A DNA stretch of 29,722 nt from contig JALKBU010000638.1 in assembly GCA_023091735.1 (NCBI GenBank), forward strand, positions 1 to 29,722, given 5' to 3'. The notes beneath the pieces were generated by a model. The model saw only the letters and a program-made list of their open reading frames with translations, was not told where the DNA came from and ran no database searches. This document shows, piece by piece, positions 1 to 8,899 of this stretch (positions are counted from its first letter, which is position 1; each line of letters begins with the position of its first letter). The translations under genes were made by a program, and so were the position numbers. The stretch comes from Trichomonas tenax (taxonomy: Eukaryota > Parabasalia > Trichomonadida > Trichomonadidae).

Positions 1-385
1 ATTGTTTGAAAAAGTGCTCAAATTAACTGAAACAACAACTCCTGGAGATCTATTGTTAATGGTATATGCTGTGTTATGCCCCGCTTCATTGAAAGAAACA
101 TTTAAATTGCTTGTTGAGATTTCGCCATTTTGTAACCAAAATGCAGCACTACTAGCAACTGATTTCGAAATCGATGATTCAAGTAAATAATTTTTGTTTT
201 TGCTTATGTTTAACTTAGAAATGAGACAGAATGCTCCAAATTTTTTTCCAATATTTGCATTAAAACAACATACTATGTATTCAACGAATGAACCTAAAGC
301 ATTATATGATGATGTATTGATGCATCCACCATCGCTGCTTGCGGTGATATCTTAAAAAAAAAAACAATTTGATACAAGTTTGTTG
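1..385 (-). pseudogene. Pmp-like (beta-helix) surface protein fragment, cut by the window edge
   Basis: Reading the minus strand from about 345 down to 1 gives one open frame rich in Asn, Ser and Gly, with short beta-helix-like rungs (such as FGAFCLISKLN, NGEISTSNLNVSFNEAG). No ATG opens it. DNA and protein closely match the larger broken gene at 18245-19289, with most bases identical over the first ~220 bp. The frame runs off the window at position 1, so the 3' end is unseen. The 5' side ends in an 11-A run (353-364 region). There the frame hits a stop where the related copy reads Phe-Lys, and similarity fades soon after. Trichomonads have large families of chlamydial-Pmp-like surface proteins; assignment to that family is inference from composition and repeat style. 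Almost certainly a remnant, not an expressed gene. Confidence 0.6.
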
Positions 386-553
386 ATTTTTTAATTTATA
401 TATTTGAATTGCATAAAAAAGCTCAATATGTTGGCTTTCATATAAAATATAAAATGGGTATTCACATGGCTCTATTTATTTAAGATTAGAGAAAAAATGT
501 TGATTGATAATCATTAAATAATTGAGATAAATATACAAGAATGATTTAACACG

Positions 554-1237
554 CTATTGCTGCTCGAAAGGAATACTAATCTTTTCTGATGCCTTAATAA
601 ATTCCTTGAAATAAAAAACAATCGCCATGAAAGATTTCTCTTTAGCTTTCTGCATCTCGTTCTGTATATCATTGACCTTATCTACAAGTACTGTGCGCAG
701 TTCTTCAAGTCTCTTATTGTAATCTGAAATTTTATCAGAATATTTTTGTTGATTTTTATCGGTAATTGCTGATTGTGCTTTGTTCCAGGCTTTATTGAGT
801 GTAATGCTATCGTGAATGTCTGATATTTCCTTCAATAAAGGTGAAATTTCTTTAATCTTCTCCAAAACGTCGTCAAATGGTTGTTCTGCGTAGGCAGGAA
901 GAAGTTCATTAGCGAGTTTTTTCATGTTTGCGTAATAATTTTCGACTGCTTTGTGGTATTCACTGAGTTCGGGTAAAATGTCCGCAGAACAGTTAGAAAT
1001 AGAACGAACAGTACTTGCAACGTTCAATATGTTCACCATTATCACTTGTATCTTATTCTCGTTGTTTTTTGCTTCCATTTTAAGTTCTTTAATTTCATTA
1101 AACAATAATTTAAATACTAAAGGGTCTTCTGCCGAATTTCCGTCTATAACTTTCGCAGCAACTTTTTTAGTGTTGTCTTTAACAGCGGTTTTTGCGGTGT
1201 GAAAAGCGGCGACAGTGCTGTCCCAGACAGACTTCAT
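554..1237 (-). CDS. Coiled-coil protein, BAR-domain-like (227 aa)
   Basis: An ATG-started ORF with stop TAA. The protein is almost entirely alpha-helical, Lys/Glu/Asn rich, with no membrane span or signal peptide. It begins with a Trp/Phe-containing amphipathic stretch (MKSVWDSTVAAFHTAKTAV), followed by three long predicted helices (about 45-75, 85-145, 150-225). The EDPLVFKLLFNEIKELK block, total length near 230 residues and final aromatic helix (FMAIVFYFKEFIKASEKI) resemble BAR domains, which form curved dimers on membranes in endocytosis and trafficking. That family call is by eye and could be wrong; a generic coiled-coil protein is the alternative. A good initiator (TCACA, 1248-1252 on the minus strand) lies about 11-15 bases before the ATG, supporting both start and expression. 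Confidence 0.7.
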   Translation of the reverse strand: MKSVWDSTVAAFHTAKTAVKDNTKKVAAKVIDGNSAEDPLVFKLLFNEIKELKMEAKNNENKIQVIMVNILNVASTVRSISNCSADILPELSEYHKAVENYYANMKKLANELLPAYAEQPFDDVLEKIKEISPLLKEISDIHDSITLNKAWNKAQSAITDKNQQKYSDKISDYNKRLEELRTVLVDKVNDIQNEMQKAKEKSFMAIVFYFKEFIKASEKISIPFEQQ

Positions 1238-1247
1238 TTTTTGATTT

Positions 1248-1252
1248 TGTGA
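1248..1252 (-). promoter_or_regulatory. Initiator (Inr) of the BAR-like gene
   Basis: Minus-strand TCACA fits the trichomonad initiator consensus TCA(+1)-Py-A/T. It sits just upstream of the ATG at 1237, as expected for the very short 5' UTRs of trichomonads. Consensus and spacing are known from Trichomonas; use here is inferred. Confidence 0.5.
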
Positions 1253-1615
1253 GAGTAATCAAAGAGACTTATTTTTGTTATTTTTGGTTGTAGCTATGGT
1301 ATAATGTTGTATTTATATGATCAAAAACGTAATAACGATTTTGTAAACATAAATATGCTCTATATGAATAATGGATTATAAAAATTAAGAAATTGCAAGA
1401 ATTAATCAAGAATAAGTCATTTGAGACCAATAACCTTTATTTTTTGAAATTTTTGTTAAGTTGTAAAGGTATCCAAATTTATTATATGTAAGATGCAAAA
1501 TAATTACTAATTTTCGTTGAAATTTTTTGATATTGTAAACTTTTCAAAATATATTATTAATATCAAAAATTTTGACTTTACGTGTCAAAAATTTAAATTA
1601 CTCAGTTTAATTATT
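1253..1615. other. AT-rich intergenic stretch with repeat core and small hairpin
   Basis: No coding frame seen. It holds a copy of TTGTAAACTTTTCAAAAT (1533-1550), shared with 19431-19448 and, inverted, 28912-28929. It also has a small inverted repeat TTTTGAC/GTCAAAA (1570-1576 and 1584-1590). Confidence 0.5.
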
Positions 1616-2227
1616 TCAAATTCCGCTCAAAATTCCCTTTGACGTCTCGCTATCTTGAGCATAGGATTTCTTATTGCGCACGACGATGAATACAATAACA
1701 ACGATTATGGCAATGAGTAGAACAACTCCTACAACTGAAACCGAGATAACTATCTTTTTAGTATTTCCACTCTTTTGTCCATTTGGATTATCTATTGGTG
1801 TAGGAGCTAGAACTGTTGGATCAGGTTCTGAAGTTGGCTGTGGTTTTGGTTCGGAAGTTGGTAATGAAGATGGTTTTGATGTTGGAGCAGGTGTTGTTTT
1901 TGGTGTTGGCTCTGGCACTGGTGATGGAGCAGGTGTTTGGTCTGGAATAATTTCTGGGTCTGGTGGATATGTCTGATCAGCATTTTCAAGTGTGAATATG
2001 CCACCTTTTGTTGAGGCTGTGATGCTGATGTTCTTTGGGAATTGGAATGGCCATTGTTCAGAATCTTCATATTTATGGAATGATATTGATAAATCATATG
2101 TTGATGGATAAGCATCCTCTTTGATTGGCTCTGTATTTAGATAGTTGCAATCATATAAGCGGATTCCAGATGTTCCTTCCATTTGATATCTATTTCCATC
2201 GTCTTTGATAACTCTGTATCCTCCCAA
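1616..2227 (-). pseudogene. C-terminal part of a stalked type I surface protein (5' truncated)
   Basis: This frame has no ATG at its left boundary; the first Met is internal (about residue 16). It encodes about 85 residues of a beta-rich ectodomain end, a 60-residue Pro/Thr/Ser/Glu stalk with PTPAPTS-type repeats, one strong transmembrane helix (ISVSVVGVVLLIAIIVVIVF) and a short basic-then-acidic tail ending KGILSGI. This is the standard C-terminal layout of trichomonad adhesin-like surface proteins. The signal peptide and main ectodomain are missing. Upstream, in the same frame but past a TAA (2243-2245), lies an unrelated small basic ORF, so the gene was probably truncated here by rearrangement or insertion. 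Without its N-terminus it should not reach the surface. Confidence 0.65.
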
Positions 2228-2245
2228 TTTTTTGTGTATGAGGAA

Positions 2246-2566
2246 TTACGTTCTTCGTAGTTCAATATCATTCCTAATGTGTTTGTGCCGTTGTTCTCTT
2301 GCTTTATCAGATTCAATAGTTGCCTTAATTCTGCGTTTTATGTACTTCTCCCCTAAGTGATTAACATCGTGAGCATTATTTGTGATTTTTAAATGCGTTT
2401 GTTTTGTGTAATCATAGGGGGCATCAGAATCGAAGCAAGGGTTTTCAAGTTCTCGATAATATCTTCTACCATCATTTTTAGCGAAGACCTCATTAATCTT
2501 TTCGAATGATTGAAAAACATTACCATTTATTGGTTTAGTGTTTGGGATTAAATAGTTCGTTGTCAT
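2246..2566 (-). CDS. Small basic hypothetical protein (106 aa), possibly mobile-element derived
   Basis: ATG at 2566. The protein starts MTTNYLIPNTKPINGNVFQSF and becomes strongly basic and helical toward the C-terminus (KYIKRRIKATIESDKAREQRHKH). No domain recognised, no membrane span. It is followed in frame, after TAA, by the surface-protein tail ending at 1616. It is divergent from the small amphipathic ORF at 2604-2843, with AT-rich DNA between them. The cluster of short ORFs with small basic and Gly-rich proteins suggests decay of a large DNA transposon such as a Maverick/Polinton. No polymerase, integrase core or ATPase is visible here, so that origin is only inference. Confidence 0.4.
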   Translation of the reverse strand: MTTNYLIPNTKPINGNVFQSFEKINEVFAKNDGRRYYRELENPCFDSDAPYDYTKQTHLKITNNAHDVNHLGEKYIKRRIKATIESDKAREQRHKHIRNDIELRRT

Positions 2567-2603
2567 TTATGTACAAATAAAAAAAATAATAATTGAAACA
2601 TAA

Positions 2604-2843
2604 AATCAATTTTTTAATTTGATAAAAATAATAGGAGCGGGCGTGTTAAAGAAATTATGGGATAAAGTCAAAAGAAGAGTTAAAAGTATATGGGAAACTG
2701 GAAAGAATGCTGTTAATTTTGTTAAGGATAAAATACTTCCTCATACTGAAGCAATCAGTGATGTGGCGATTTCAATATCACCACAATATGATCAAAAGGT
2801 TAAACAGGTATTAGATAAAGTGGGAAAGTTATCTATCGATTAA
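2604..2843 (+). pseudogene. Small amphipathic protein, no ATG (copy A)
   Basis: The frame is open from just after TAA (2601-2603) to TAA at 2841 but has no ATG; the first possible initiator is TTG at 2619. The peptide begins with KIIGAGVLKKLWDKVKRR, a strong basic amphipathic helix, then a second Lys-rich helix and a short C-terminal helix. It resembles the minus-strand copy at 2881-3102 (GFFKKIWNDIKN), with Gly-rich start, Lys-Lys and Trp aligned. Small Gly/Lys amphipathic proteins occur among Polinton and adenovirus-like minor structural proteins; that link is weak. Either a fragment or a protein with an unusual start. Confidence 0.45.
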
Positions 2844-2880
2844 CTCCAATATTGAAGTAAAAATATATGATTTATTTTTA

Positions 2881-3102
2881 TCACTTTGCTAGTCCTTCAA
2901 CTCCACCTATTGCGTTTCCAACTTGTGCACCCATCATTGGATTCCCTACTTTAGCTCCAAATATCCCACCTATTACTGTGTCAACTGTTTTCGCTATTGG
3001 TGCAACAGCTTTAGCAACAGGTTTTAATACTTTATTATGTATCCATTTCGCAGCGTTTTTGATGTCATTCCATATTTTCTTAAAAAATCCAGCAACTATG
3101 TT
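2881..3102 (-). pseudogene. Small amphipathic Gly-rich protein, no ATG (copy B)
   Basis: The minus strand is open for about 73 codons, from just after two adjacent stops (TAA TAA) to TGA at 2881-2883. It has no ATG at its start, so a search for Met-started ORFs misses it. It has an amphipathic N-terminal helix (IVAGFFKKIWNDIKNAAKWI), then a Lys/Ala/Val helix and a Gly-rich hydrophobic tail (VIGGIFGAKVGNPMMGAQVG). Composition is plainly protein-like, unlike the opposite-strand ORF over the same DNA. It converges on copy A with 37 bp between stops. Both copies lacking an ATG at the equivalent place suggests either that the true N-terminus lay elsewhere or that both are 5'-truncated. Confidence 0.5.
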
Positions 3103-3162
3103 TTATTATTGAATAAAATATAAATTTATATTGATATATTAAGATTTTTTATTAATATTAAA

Positions 3163-3234
3163 TGAAGCCAATTTTTAAAATAGATGAACATGATAAAGAA
3201 GAATCAAATTTAATTGAACATGATAAAGAATAAA
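3163..3234 (+). CDS. Very short ORF with duplicated EHDKE (23 aa)
   Basis: An ATG-started 23-codon ORF in which DEHDKEE and IEHDKE recur. It arises from a direct DNA repeat of GAACATGATAAAGAA. Probably a fragment or chance ORF in the mobile-element-like cluster. Confidence 0.2.
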
Positions 3235-3273
3235 TAAAAATAATAAAAGAGCTTTCCCCTTGAAAAATTTAGT

Positions 3274-3583
3274 TTATTTACCATATTCTCCAAAATGTTT
3301 TCTTATTTTGTCATTTTTCCATTCATTATATCTTACTTTATAAATTTTATCTTTATTTTTACATCTTTCATCATTTCCAATATATTTATAACAAATTATT
3401 GATTTAGAGTTTTCATAGTCTTCAGGATTCAATACCTCACAATCCTCTTTAATAAATATATGCTTTATATAATCAGGATTTATCATTCTATAATATTGTT
3501 AACCTTTAAATCTTAAAATATAAACAGGTACTCCGTCATCAATAACTCTTTCATCTATTTTATCACTTTTTATATTCGACATT
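3274..3583 (-). pseudogene. Small protein interrupted by one in-frame stop, weakly chromodomain-like
   Basis: The minus strand has an ATG at 3583 opening a 27-codon frame (MSNIKSDKIDERV, then VPVYILRFKG) that meets TAA. The same frame then continues unbroken through MINPDYIKHIF to the stop at 3274. Both parts have similar charge and codon style, so this looks like one protein of about 102 codons with a nonsense change. The first part (a variable edge, then PVYILRFKG) recalls strand 2 of a chromodomain, a module often found at the end of transposon integrases. The second part is Lys/Asp/Tyr rich with three Cys. The chromodomain call is weak. It lies beside the small mobile-element-like ORFs. 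Confidence 0.4.
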
Positions 3584-3673
3584 GTCCGATGTTTATGTAA
3601 GAAATAAAAAATTAAATAATAAAAAAAAAAATTAACTTAGTTTTCCCCACTATATATAAATGTATGGTCTAGT

Positions 3674-3726
3674 AATCTAATTGTCACGTTCAAATTTGTA
3701 AACTTGTGGAAATGTACAATTAGATT
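3674..3726. repeat. 11-bp inverted repeat at the 3' end of the MFS-like gene
   Basis: AATCTAATTGT (3674-3684) is perfectly inverted as ACAATTAGATT (3716-3726) across a 31-bp spacer, ending just past the MFS-like stop codon. Could be a 3' RNA hairpin or an old insertion boundary. Confidence 0.5.
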
Positions 3727-3728
3727 AT

Positions 3729-5834
3729 TTAGAATGCTGAGAATATTAACTTAAAACCTTCAAAAATGAGGCCATAGGTGGCCTTGCAAATTTTGGCAAA
3801 TGACCCCCCACATATACTACTAAGCTCCTCACCACCGTCGTCAACGTTTTCTATAGAAGTTTCAGGTTCATCGCGAGAATTATGGCTGAACTTTTTGTGG
3901 ACATAAATGAAGAATCTTGGAATTTCTATTATAACCATAGAAATTATTGTAACAATAATTGCAATGCAAAGTTGAACAATTGAGACTATGATCCATGTTT
4001 TGAAACTTGCATATGTTATAATAACTGAACTTATTCCACCAGATAACCAAAACATGGATAAATTGAATGAAAATGTTTTAGGACGGATCCTAGAGAGTGA
4101 TGCAAAATAAGGAAGATATGGAATGAAAATTAATCCTAATCCATTTCCAACACACAAAACCAGAAGGCCATTAAATATTTTGTTCCTGAAACAAAGAGCC
4201 AATCCAGAAAATTCCAGAATAATCGATGGAACAACAATTGAGATTAAAATATAATCTTTGAAATCAACTTTCTTGAAAATTGTTTTTTGCAAAATTAGAA
4301 GCGATGAAGCAAGTACAAATGTGCCACAGTAAATGCCAGCTCCAAGATAAACAATTTCGAATGTGGTAAACTGAAGTTCTTGAATAACAAACCATACTGT
4401 AAATGAGCCAAAGAATGGCTGGATGATGTTTAAATATAATGCAATTGGTTCTAAATTGAACTTGAAACTTGCTTTAAAATCAACTTCCAAATCAACGAAT
4501 TTGAATTTTTTCTTATTGATGGACCAAATCAACATTGTTTGTAGACCAGGAACTATGGAAATGAATTTCATCCAATGCTCACGAATTGGCTGAAAAACAA
4601 AGATTCCGAGCGCAATGAATGATATATAGAACAGCAACAGTATCCTTGGATGATTTTTGACACCAATTTGGCAGAGAGAAATTGGAATTAAAACAGACAA
4701 AAATCCAATTGGAATTCCGAGGAGAATTTTAAAAGCCAGCAATACTTTATGGTTCTTTTGGAAAAAGAACATAGGTAGTTCAATAACTATGTATAATAAA
4801 TTAGCCGCTGTAATCAATATTCTTCTGTCTTGTAAGAACATTATTGTTTCTGGATTTTTCTTGTCGCAAGTTAATTTGATAATGAACAAAACAAAAGCAG
4901 TGAGAAATGCGATGAAAAATGGAACAACTTGGAATGATCGTTTGAGTTTATGTGATATAGAAGGTTCTGGAACTCCTGTCATTGTTGCACCAATTGTCAT
5001 TCCTCCTATGAGCAGAATGAAAGAGAAAACTAATAATAAGAATCGACTCGTTTTCTTTTGTTTTGTGTAATATCCATCAAACAAAAGAGGGAAATAGCAA
5101 AACCTGCAAGAATATGGTTCATTTTCTTGTTCCAACTTTTGTGATATTATTCCTTCTTCATAATTTCTTGCATTTAACTCTTTCTCAAGACATGCAAGCT
5201 CGTCCTTTTGATTAAGATTACTATAATACTTTGAGCAATATTGTTGAAAATGTTGCTCATAATTTACCTTTATATCTTCTGCGGCATTTTCCATATCTTT
5301 TTCGGCATTTTTGTAATTCTGAACGAGTTCATCATATTCATGATTCATTCTTTCATATTGATTGTCGATATATTGTATTTCATGTTGAATTTGGATGCAA
5401 ACATTGTTTGCTTTGTTAATCAGAATGTCATAATTATTAATCTCATTTTGCAAAGAATTGTTTACCGTTTGAAGATCTTCTATATATTGCTTTTTGCAAT
5501 CATTTGCAGATACCAGTTGTTGCTGTACACGTTTCATTGTCTCTGATTGTAGTAAATTGTCTGATTTTGAGATGAATTTAATGAAATCATTGACTGTGTT
5601 ACCGATTTCACAATCAATTTGATGATAAACTTTGTATTTTATTTCTGGGTCTTCTTTAAAATCGATTAGCTGATTTAAAACTTTGCGTGTGTTGTTTTTA
5701 TCAAATTTCATATATTTAAAAAGCTCAAAAATAGCTTCTTCGTCATTGAACATCTTAAAGAAATCACCATCACGCAGCATATTCATTGCTGTTTCAATCG
5801 TTTGAGGGTGATTCCAAACTATTTCGATGATCAT
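3729..5834 (-). CDS. Coiled-coil/MFS-like transporter fusion (701 aa)
   Basis: An intact ATG-to-TAAA ORF. Residues 1-75 form a small helical domain. Residues 95-240 are a long Gln/Asn/Glu coiled coil. Residues 264-646 contain about 12 hydrophobic helices in two sets of six (264-286, 302-323, 338-358, 363-388, 397-415, 424-441; then 464-486, 493-516, 527-549, 555-578, 588-610, 613-646), separated by a basic cytosolic loop (441-463). This is the 6+6 plan of the major facilitator superfamily. Helix 4 (GIPIGFLSVLIPISL) recalls sugar-porter-like members. The substrate is unknown. The tail (650-675) is acidic. An N-terminal coiled coil of this size is unusual for MFS proteins. A decayed paralogue with the same order of parts lies upstream at 6773-8889. 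The start fits the paralogue start and shares its upstream block. Confidence 0.8.
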   Translation of the reverse strand: MIIEIVWNHPQTIETAMNMLRDGDFFKMFNDEEAIFELFKYMKFDKNNTRKVLNQLIDFKEDPEIKYKVYHQIDCEIGNTVNDFIKFISKSDNLLQSETMKRVQQQLVSANDCKKQYIEDLQTVNNSLQNEINNYDILINKANNVCIQIQHEIQYIDNQYERMNHEYDELVQNYKNAEKDMENAAEDIKVNYEQHFQQYCSKYYSNLNQKDELACLEKELNARNYEEGIISQKLEQENEPYSCRFCYFPLLFDGYYTKQKKTSRFLLLVFSFILLIGGMTIGATMTGVPEPSISHKLKRSFQVVPFFIAFLTAFVLFIIKLTCDKKNPETIMFLQDRRILITAANLLYIVIELPMFFFQKNHKVLLAFKILLGIPIGFLSVLIPISLCQIGVKNHPRILLLFYISFIALGIFVFQPIREHWMKFISIVPGLQTMLIWSINKKKFKFVDLEVDFKASFKFNLEPIALYLNIIQPFFGSFTVWFVIQELQFTTFEIVYLGAGIYCGTFVLASSLLILQKTIFKKVDFKDYILISIVVPSIILEFSGLALCFRNKIFNGLLVLCVGNGLGLIFIPYLPYFASLSRIRPKTFSFNLSMFWLSGGISSVIITYASFKTWIIVSIVQLCIAIIVTIISMVIIEIPRFFIYVHKKFSHNSRDEPETSIENVDDGGEELSSICGGSFAKICKATYGLIFEGFKLIFSAF

Positions 5835-5840
5835 TCTATA

Positions 5841-5912
5841 TTTACGACTTTTTCACAAGTATATTTTACATGACAAAATATACGACTTTTCCTTTATTTT
5901 TGTCATGTAAAT
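5841..5912 (-). promoter_or_regulatory. Shared upstream block and inverted TGTCATGTAAA pair before the MFS-like gene
   Basis: In the coding direction, GTGAAAAAGTCGTAAAT lies immediately upstream of the ATG, and the paralogue at 8889 has nearly the same block. Further out, TTTTACATGACAAAA (5864-5878) and TTTTTGTCATGTAAA (5897-5911) form an inverted pair with a second TACGACTTTT between them. These look like promoter or regulator-binding elements; function is inferred. Confidence 0.45.
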
Positions 5913-6772
5913 TTTCTAGCCGAATTCCAATTTGCATATTACATAATTCTTTCAGACAGTCATCGTAAGACAGATCACCTTGAAGCCTTCGGCTATAAAT
6001 GAATATCGATATTAAACACCTCACCTCATTACCAACGATAATTTACATAATATTTAGAATTTTGCATTTTCATTACTCTATATTTGACTTCTAATTGCGA
6101 TATTTAAGACATATCAATTATCCAACTTATAAATTCGACATTGCATTTTGAAATTGCAGGCAAAGCCAAAAAAACTTTAAGATTGCTTGAACACCATTGC
6201 CATATACTATCTATAGTTTCGTTGAAATTACTGTTCAAATTAAAACGTTCAAAATTTGCATATTGAATTTCTCTTACAGCTTATGCATCAAGAATGTAAT
6301 ATTTATGAATCTTGTTTTATTTTGATAATATTCCAAAGAAGTCGTAATGAGATAGCTCATCTCATTAAAGATGACATCAAGTAAAGATATTAAAATCCAA
6401 TGAATTTTCATCAAACTAGTGAGATATCGATATGTTATAGGTTTGATGAAAATTGCTTAATATGTTGAGAGCTCTCAAAAACAGCTCGAAGACATTTCTT
6501 GAAAAACTATCTTCATCAAGAATTGAAATGCAGCCTTGATAACTTGGTAAAAATCTTCCCAAAATATTCAATATATGATTGATTTGTTTTGCATATATCT
6601 TATTATTTTTGTTTTCAAAAAGAATTGTTGTTTATTGTCATTGTCAATAATAACTAAAGCAATAGTAATTAGAGTGATGCAGAGTTAACATCTGAAGCGC
6701 AGTAACACAAATAACCAAGCCAATTACAGCTACGAGAACAGCAATTGCACTGAGTGAAACTGCTATAATAGC
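5913..6772. other. Intergenic stretch with two clean hairpins, no gene seen
   Basis: No convincing coding frame. It contains AATGAGAT/ATCTCATT around 6346-6366 (5-nt loop). It also has AATTTTCATCAAAC (6403-6416), perfectly inverted as GTTTGATGAAAATT (6441-6454). Confidence 0.5.
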
Positions 6773-8889
6773 CTATTCGTTTACATGAAGATTCAAAAAT
6801 ATTGTGAAATCAATGCCCTCGCTAATCCAGAACAATGCCCATCTGTATGATGGGCGTGGATACTCTTCTTTGCGTGCATAATGTAGTGATGGAATCTGTA
6901 GATAACAAATACCAGCGAAGAAATCAAGGCCATATATGTTTTCTACAGGAAACTTGTATGAAAATAGTCCTCCAATAAAACCAACGCGAACCACAAGGCT
7001 GGCGTGAAAAATCAGTAACGCAAATGAATTGACCACCATATTATGGTAAAATACTTTGAAAATTGTATATAATATTATTCCGCTGCATAATCATATTCAT
7101 GATGTCTATCCACTCAGATCAATTACCACATTGATACTTGTAGTGAATGTACCATAAAGATGTACCAGTTCAATATTCATCTTGCCGTGCTTTTCATTAT
7201 TGCAGCTGTTTGCATTGATTTCTACAAGGAGTAAATATAAGAATACTATTCCTGAGAGTGCTTGTTCAAACGGTGCGAAAACATAATATCTCAATAAAAT
7301 TCCACATCCTATTAAAGCAAATTATATAATTTCACATCGCAAATGGTTGAGTTCTGAAGACTGAACCACCATAAATGTGAATGCCATTGAAAATCCAGCA
7401 CATCAAAGACTATGAATAAGATATCACTAATATCCAAGAATGTCACTGAAAATTTGATAATGCTGATGAAATCATTATATTGTTCGTAAATGCCAATCCA
7501 GAAAGCTAATGATCCAATAAATGCTTGAGAAATTAGAAAATGCAATTGCTTAATTAAACCGTTCCAACCTTCGGATAAAATAGATTCCATTTTGAAATTC
7601 AAAACAACTTTTTTGAACACTTTCCGATGTGGAACCCAAATGAAGATGATCTGAATTCCTGGAATAATTGAAATAAATCTCAGCCAATTGTTACGGAGAA
7701 TGCTAAATATTGAAATTCCGATTCCGAAAAAGACGAAGAAAACAACAATGAAGTGACTGAATGGTTTCATTTCTTTAACAACTTGAAGAAGGAGAACATG
7801 TAAGATATATGATAGTAATCTGATTATAAGGCCTTGAAATGTCCTCAATGTAATGATGACTGCTTTGCTTTCTTTCTTGAAAAACATGAATGTTGAGATA
7901 ATGATAAATAATGCATTGATTAATGACAAAAGGAGCCTTTTGTTCTTGAAAAGAGTATTGAATTACCTTTGTTGAAGAGTGTCAAAAATGATCCAAGCGC
8001 AGCAGTGAAGAATGGCACAATATAGTATGCGATGTTTGATGGCGAGTTTATTGGCTCTTTCTTGAATGGGCTCAGACTAATGATTGTTCCTCCAATTGTC
8101 ATTGCTCATGAGCAAATAAACAAGATAAGACCATAAAATCCAACTTTGTTGATATATGTTTCATGAAACTGTTTGAGCTCTACAGCAGCCATCAGCTCTT
8201 CATAACCTGACATTTTTCCGTTTATTTTTTGACTTCAACCTCGTGACGAGCATTTTCTTCATCAAATTCGTCTTGTTTCTTTGTAATCAACTCTTTCTGA
8301 GCTTCCTTTTGCGTGTTGAGCTCTTTTTGACTCTGATTTAAGTTATTCAATTGTGCTTTGCGTTCTACAATTGCGTTGTTGAACGAAGTTCGCTGTTTCA
8401 ATATTCTGTTCAGTAATTCTGTGTTAATATCGTATTCAACACTATCATCTTCATTCTGAATTTTAAAAATAAAATCGTAAATGTTACTCAATATTTTTGA
8501 GTTAAGAGCATTTTTCGTGTGTTTTAAATATTCTTCAACGTTTTCGATTTTACCCTCAAAGACAACACGTATTTTGTTATAGGCTGTATAAGTCATCTCA
8601 TTTTTGTGTTGGATGATTTGATCTAATATTTTTTTTCGGCATCTGGTACAGTAAAATCGATTTTGTCTGATATTTGAAGAATTTCTTCGATTGAATATTT
8701 TTCAGCAAACGATCCATCTCTTATTTTCGAAAGAATCTGATCGGTTCCATTCGGATCGTTGAGAAGTTCTTGAGATTTTTGATGTTCTGCTATTTATGGC
8801 TTTTCTGCTGCGGATTCTGGTGGCTGTTCATCAATATGATCACCGCTTATATCATTTATTTTAGGTGGTTCAACACAAATAATCGACAT
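6773..8889 (-). pseudogene. Decayed paralogue of the coiled-coil/MFS-like fusion
   Basis: Pieces in changing frames line up in order with the 701-residue protein. The start is at 8889 (MSIICVEPP), with a helical domain containing IRDGSF against LRDGDF of the intact copy. The coiled coil is at 8222-8596, then MTIGGTIISL and YYIVPFFTAALGSFLTLF at 7920-8102 match MTIGATMTG and VVPFFIAFLTAFVLF. WLRFISIIPGIQIIFIW (7312-7929) matches WMKFISIVPGLQTMLIW. Two shorter pieces (7106-7294 and 6773-7039) cover the last helices. Lesions include a TAA near 8794, a frameshift near 8634, a TGA near 8105 and further shifts around 7925 and 7300. It was clearly once a full transporter gene, tandem to the intact one; protein similarity is moderate, so the duplication is old. 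Confidence 0.8.
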
Positions 8890-8899
8890 TTAAAAATTT

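Noticed and set aside
1674..2115. Gly/Val/Gly-Ser-rich ORF on the plus strand and a His/Gln-rich ORF on the minus strand
   Set aside because: Both are shadows of the Pro/Thr stalk repeats of the surface-protein tail.
2867..3112. Plus-strand 81-codon ORF
   Set aside because: It starts with ATG but is the complement of the convincing ATG-less minus-strand protein at 2881-3102.
2246..3583. Complete Maverick/Polinton element
   Set aside because: No polymerase B, integrase core, packaging ATPase or long terminal repeats could be seen; only small ORFs of compatible style.
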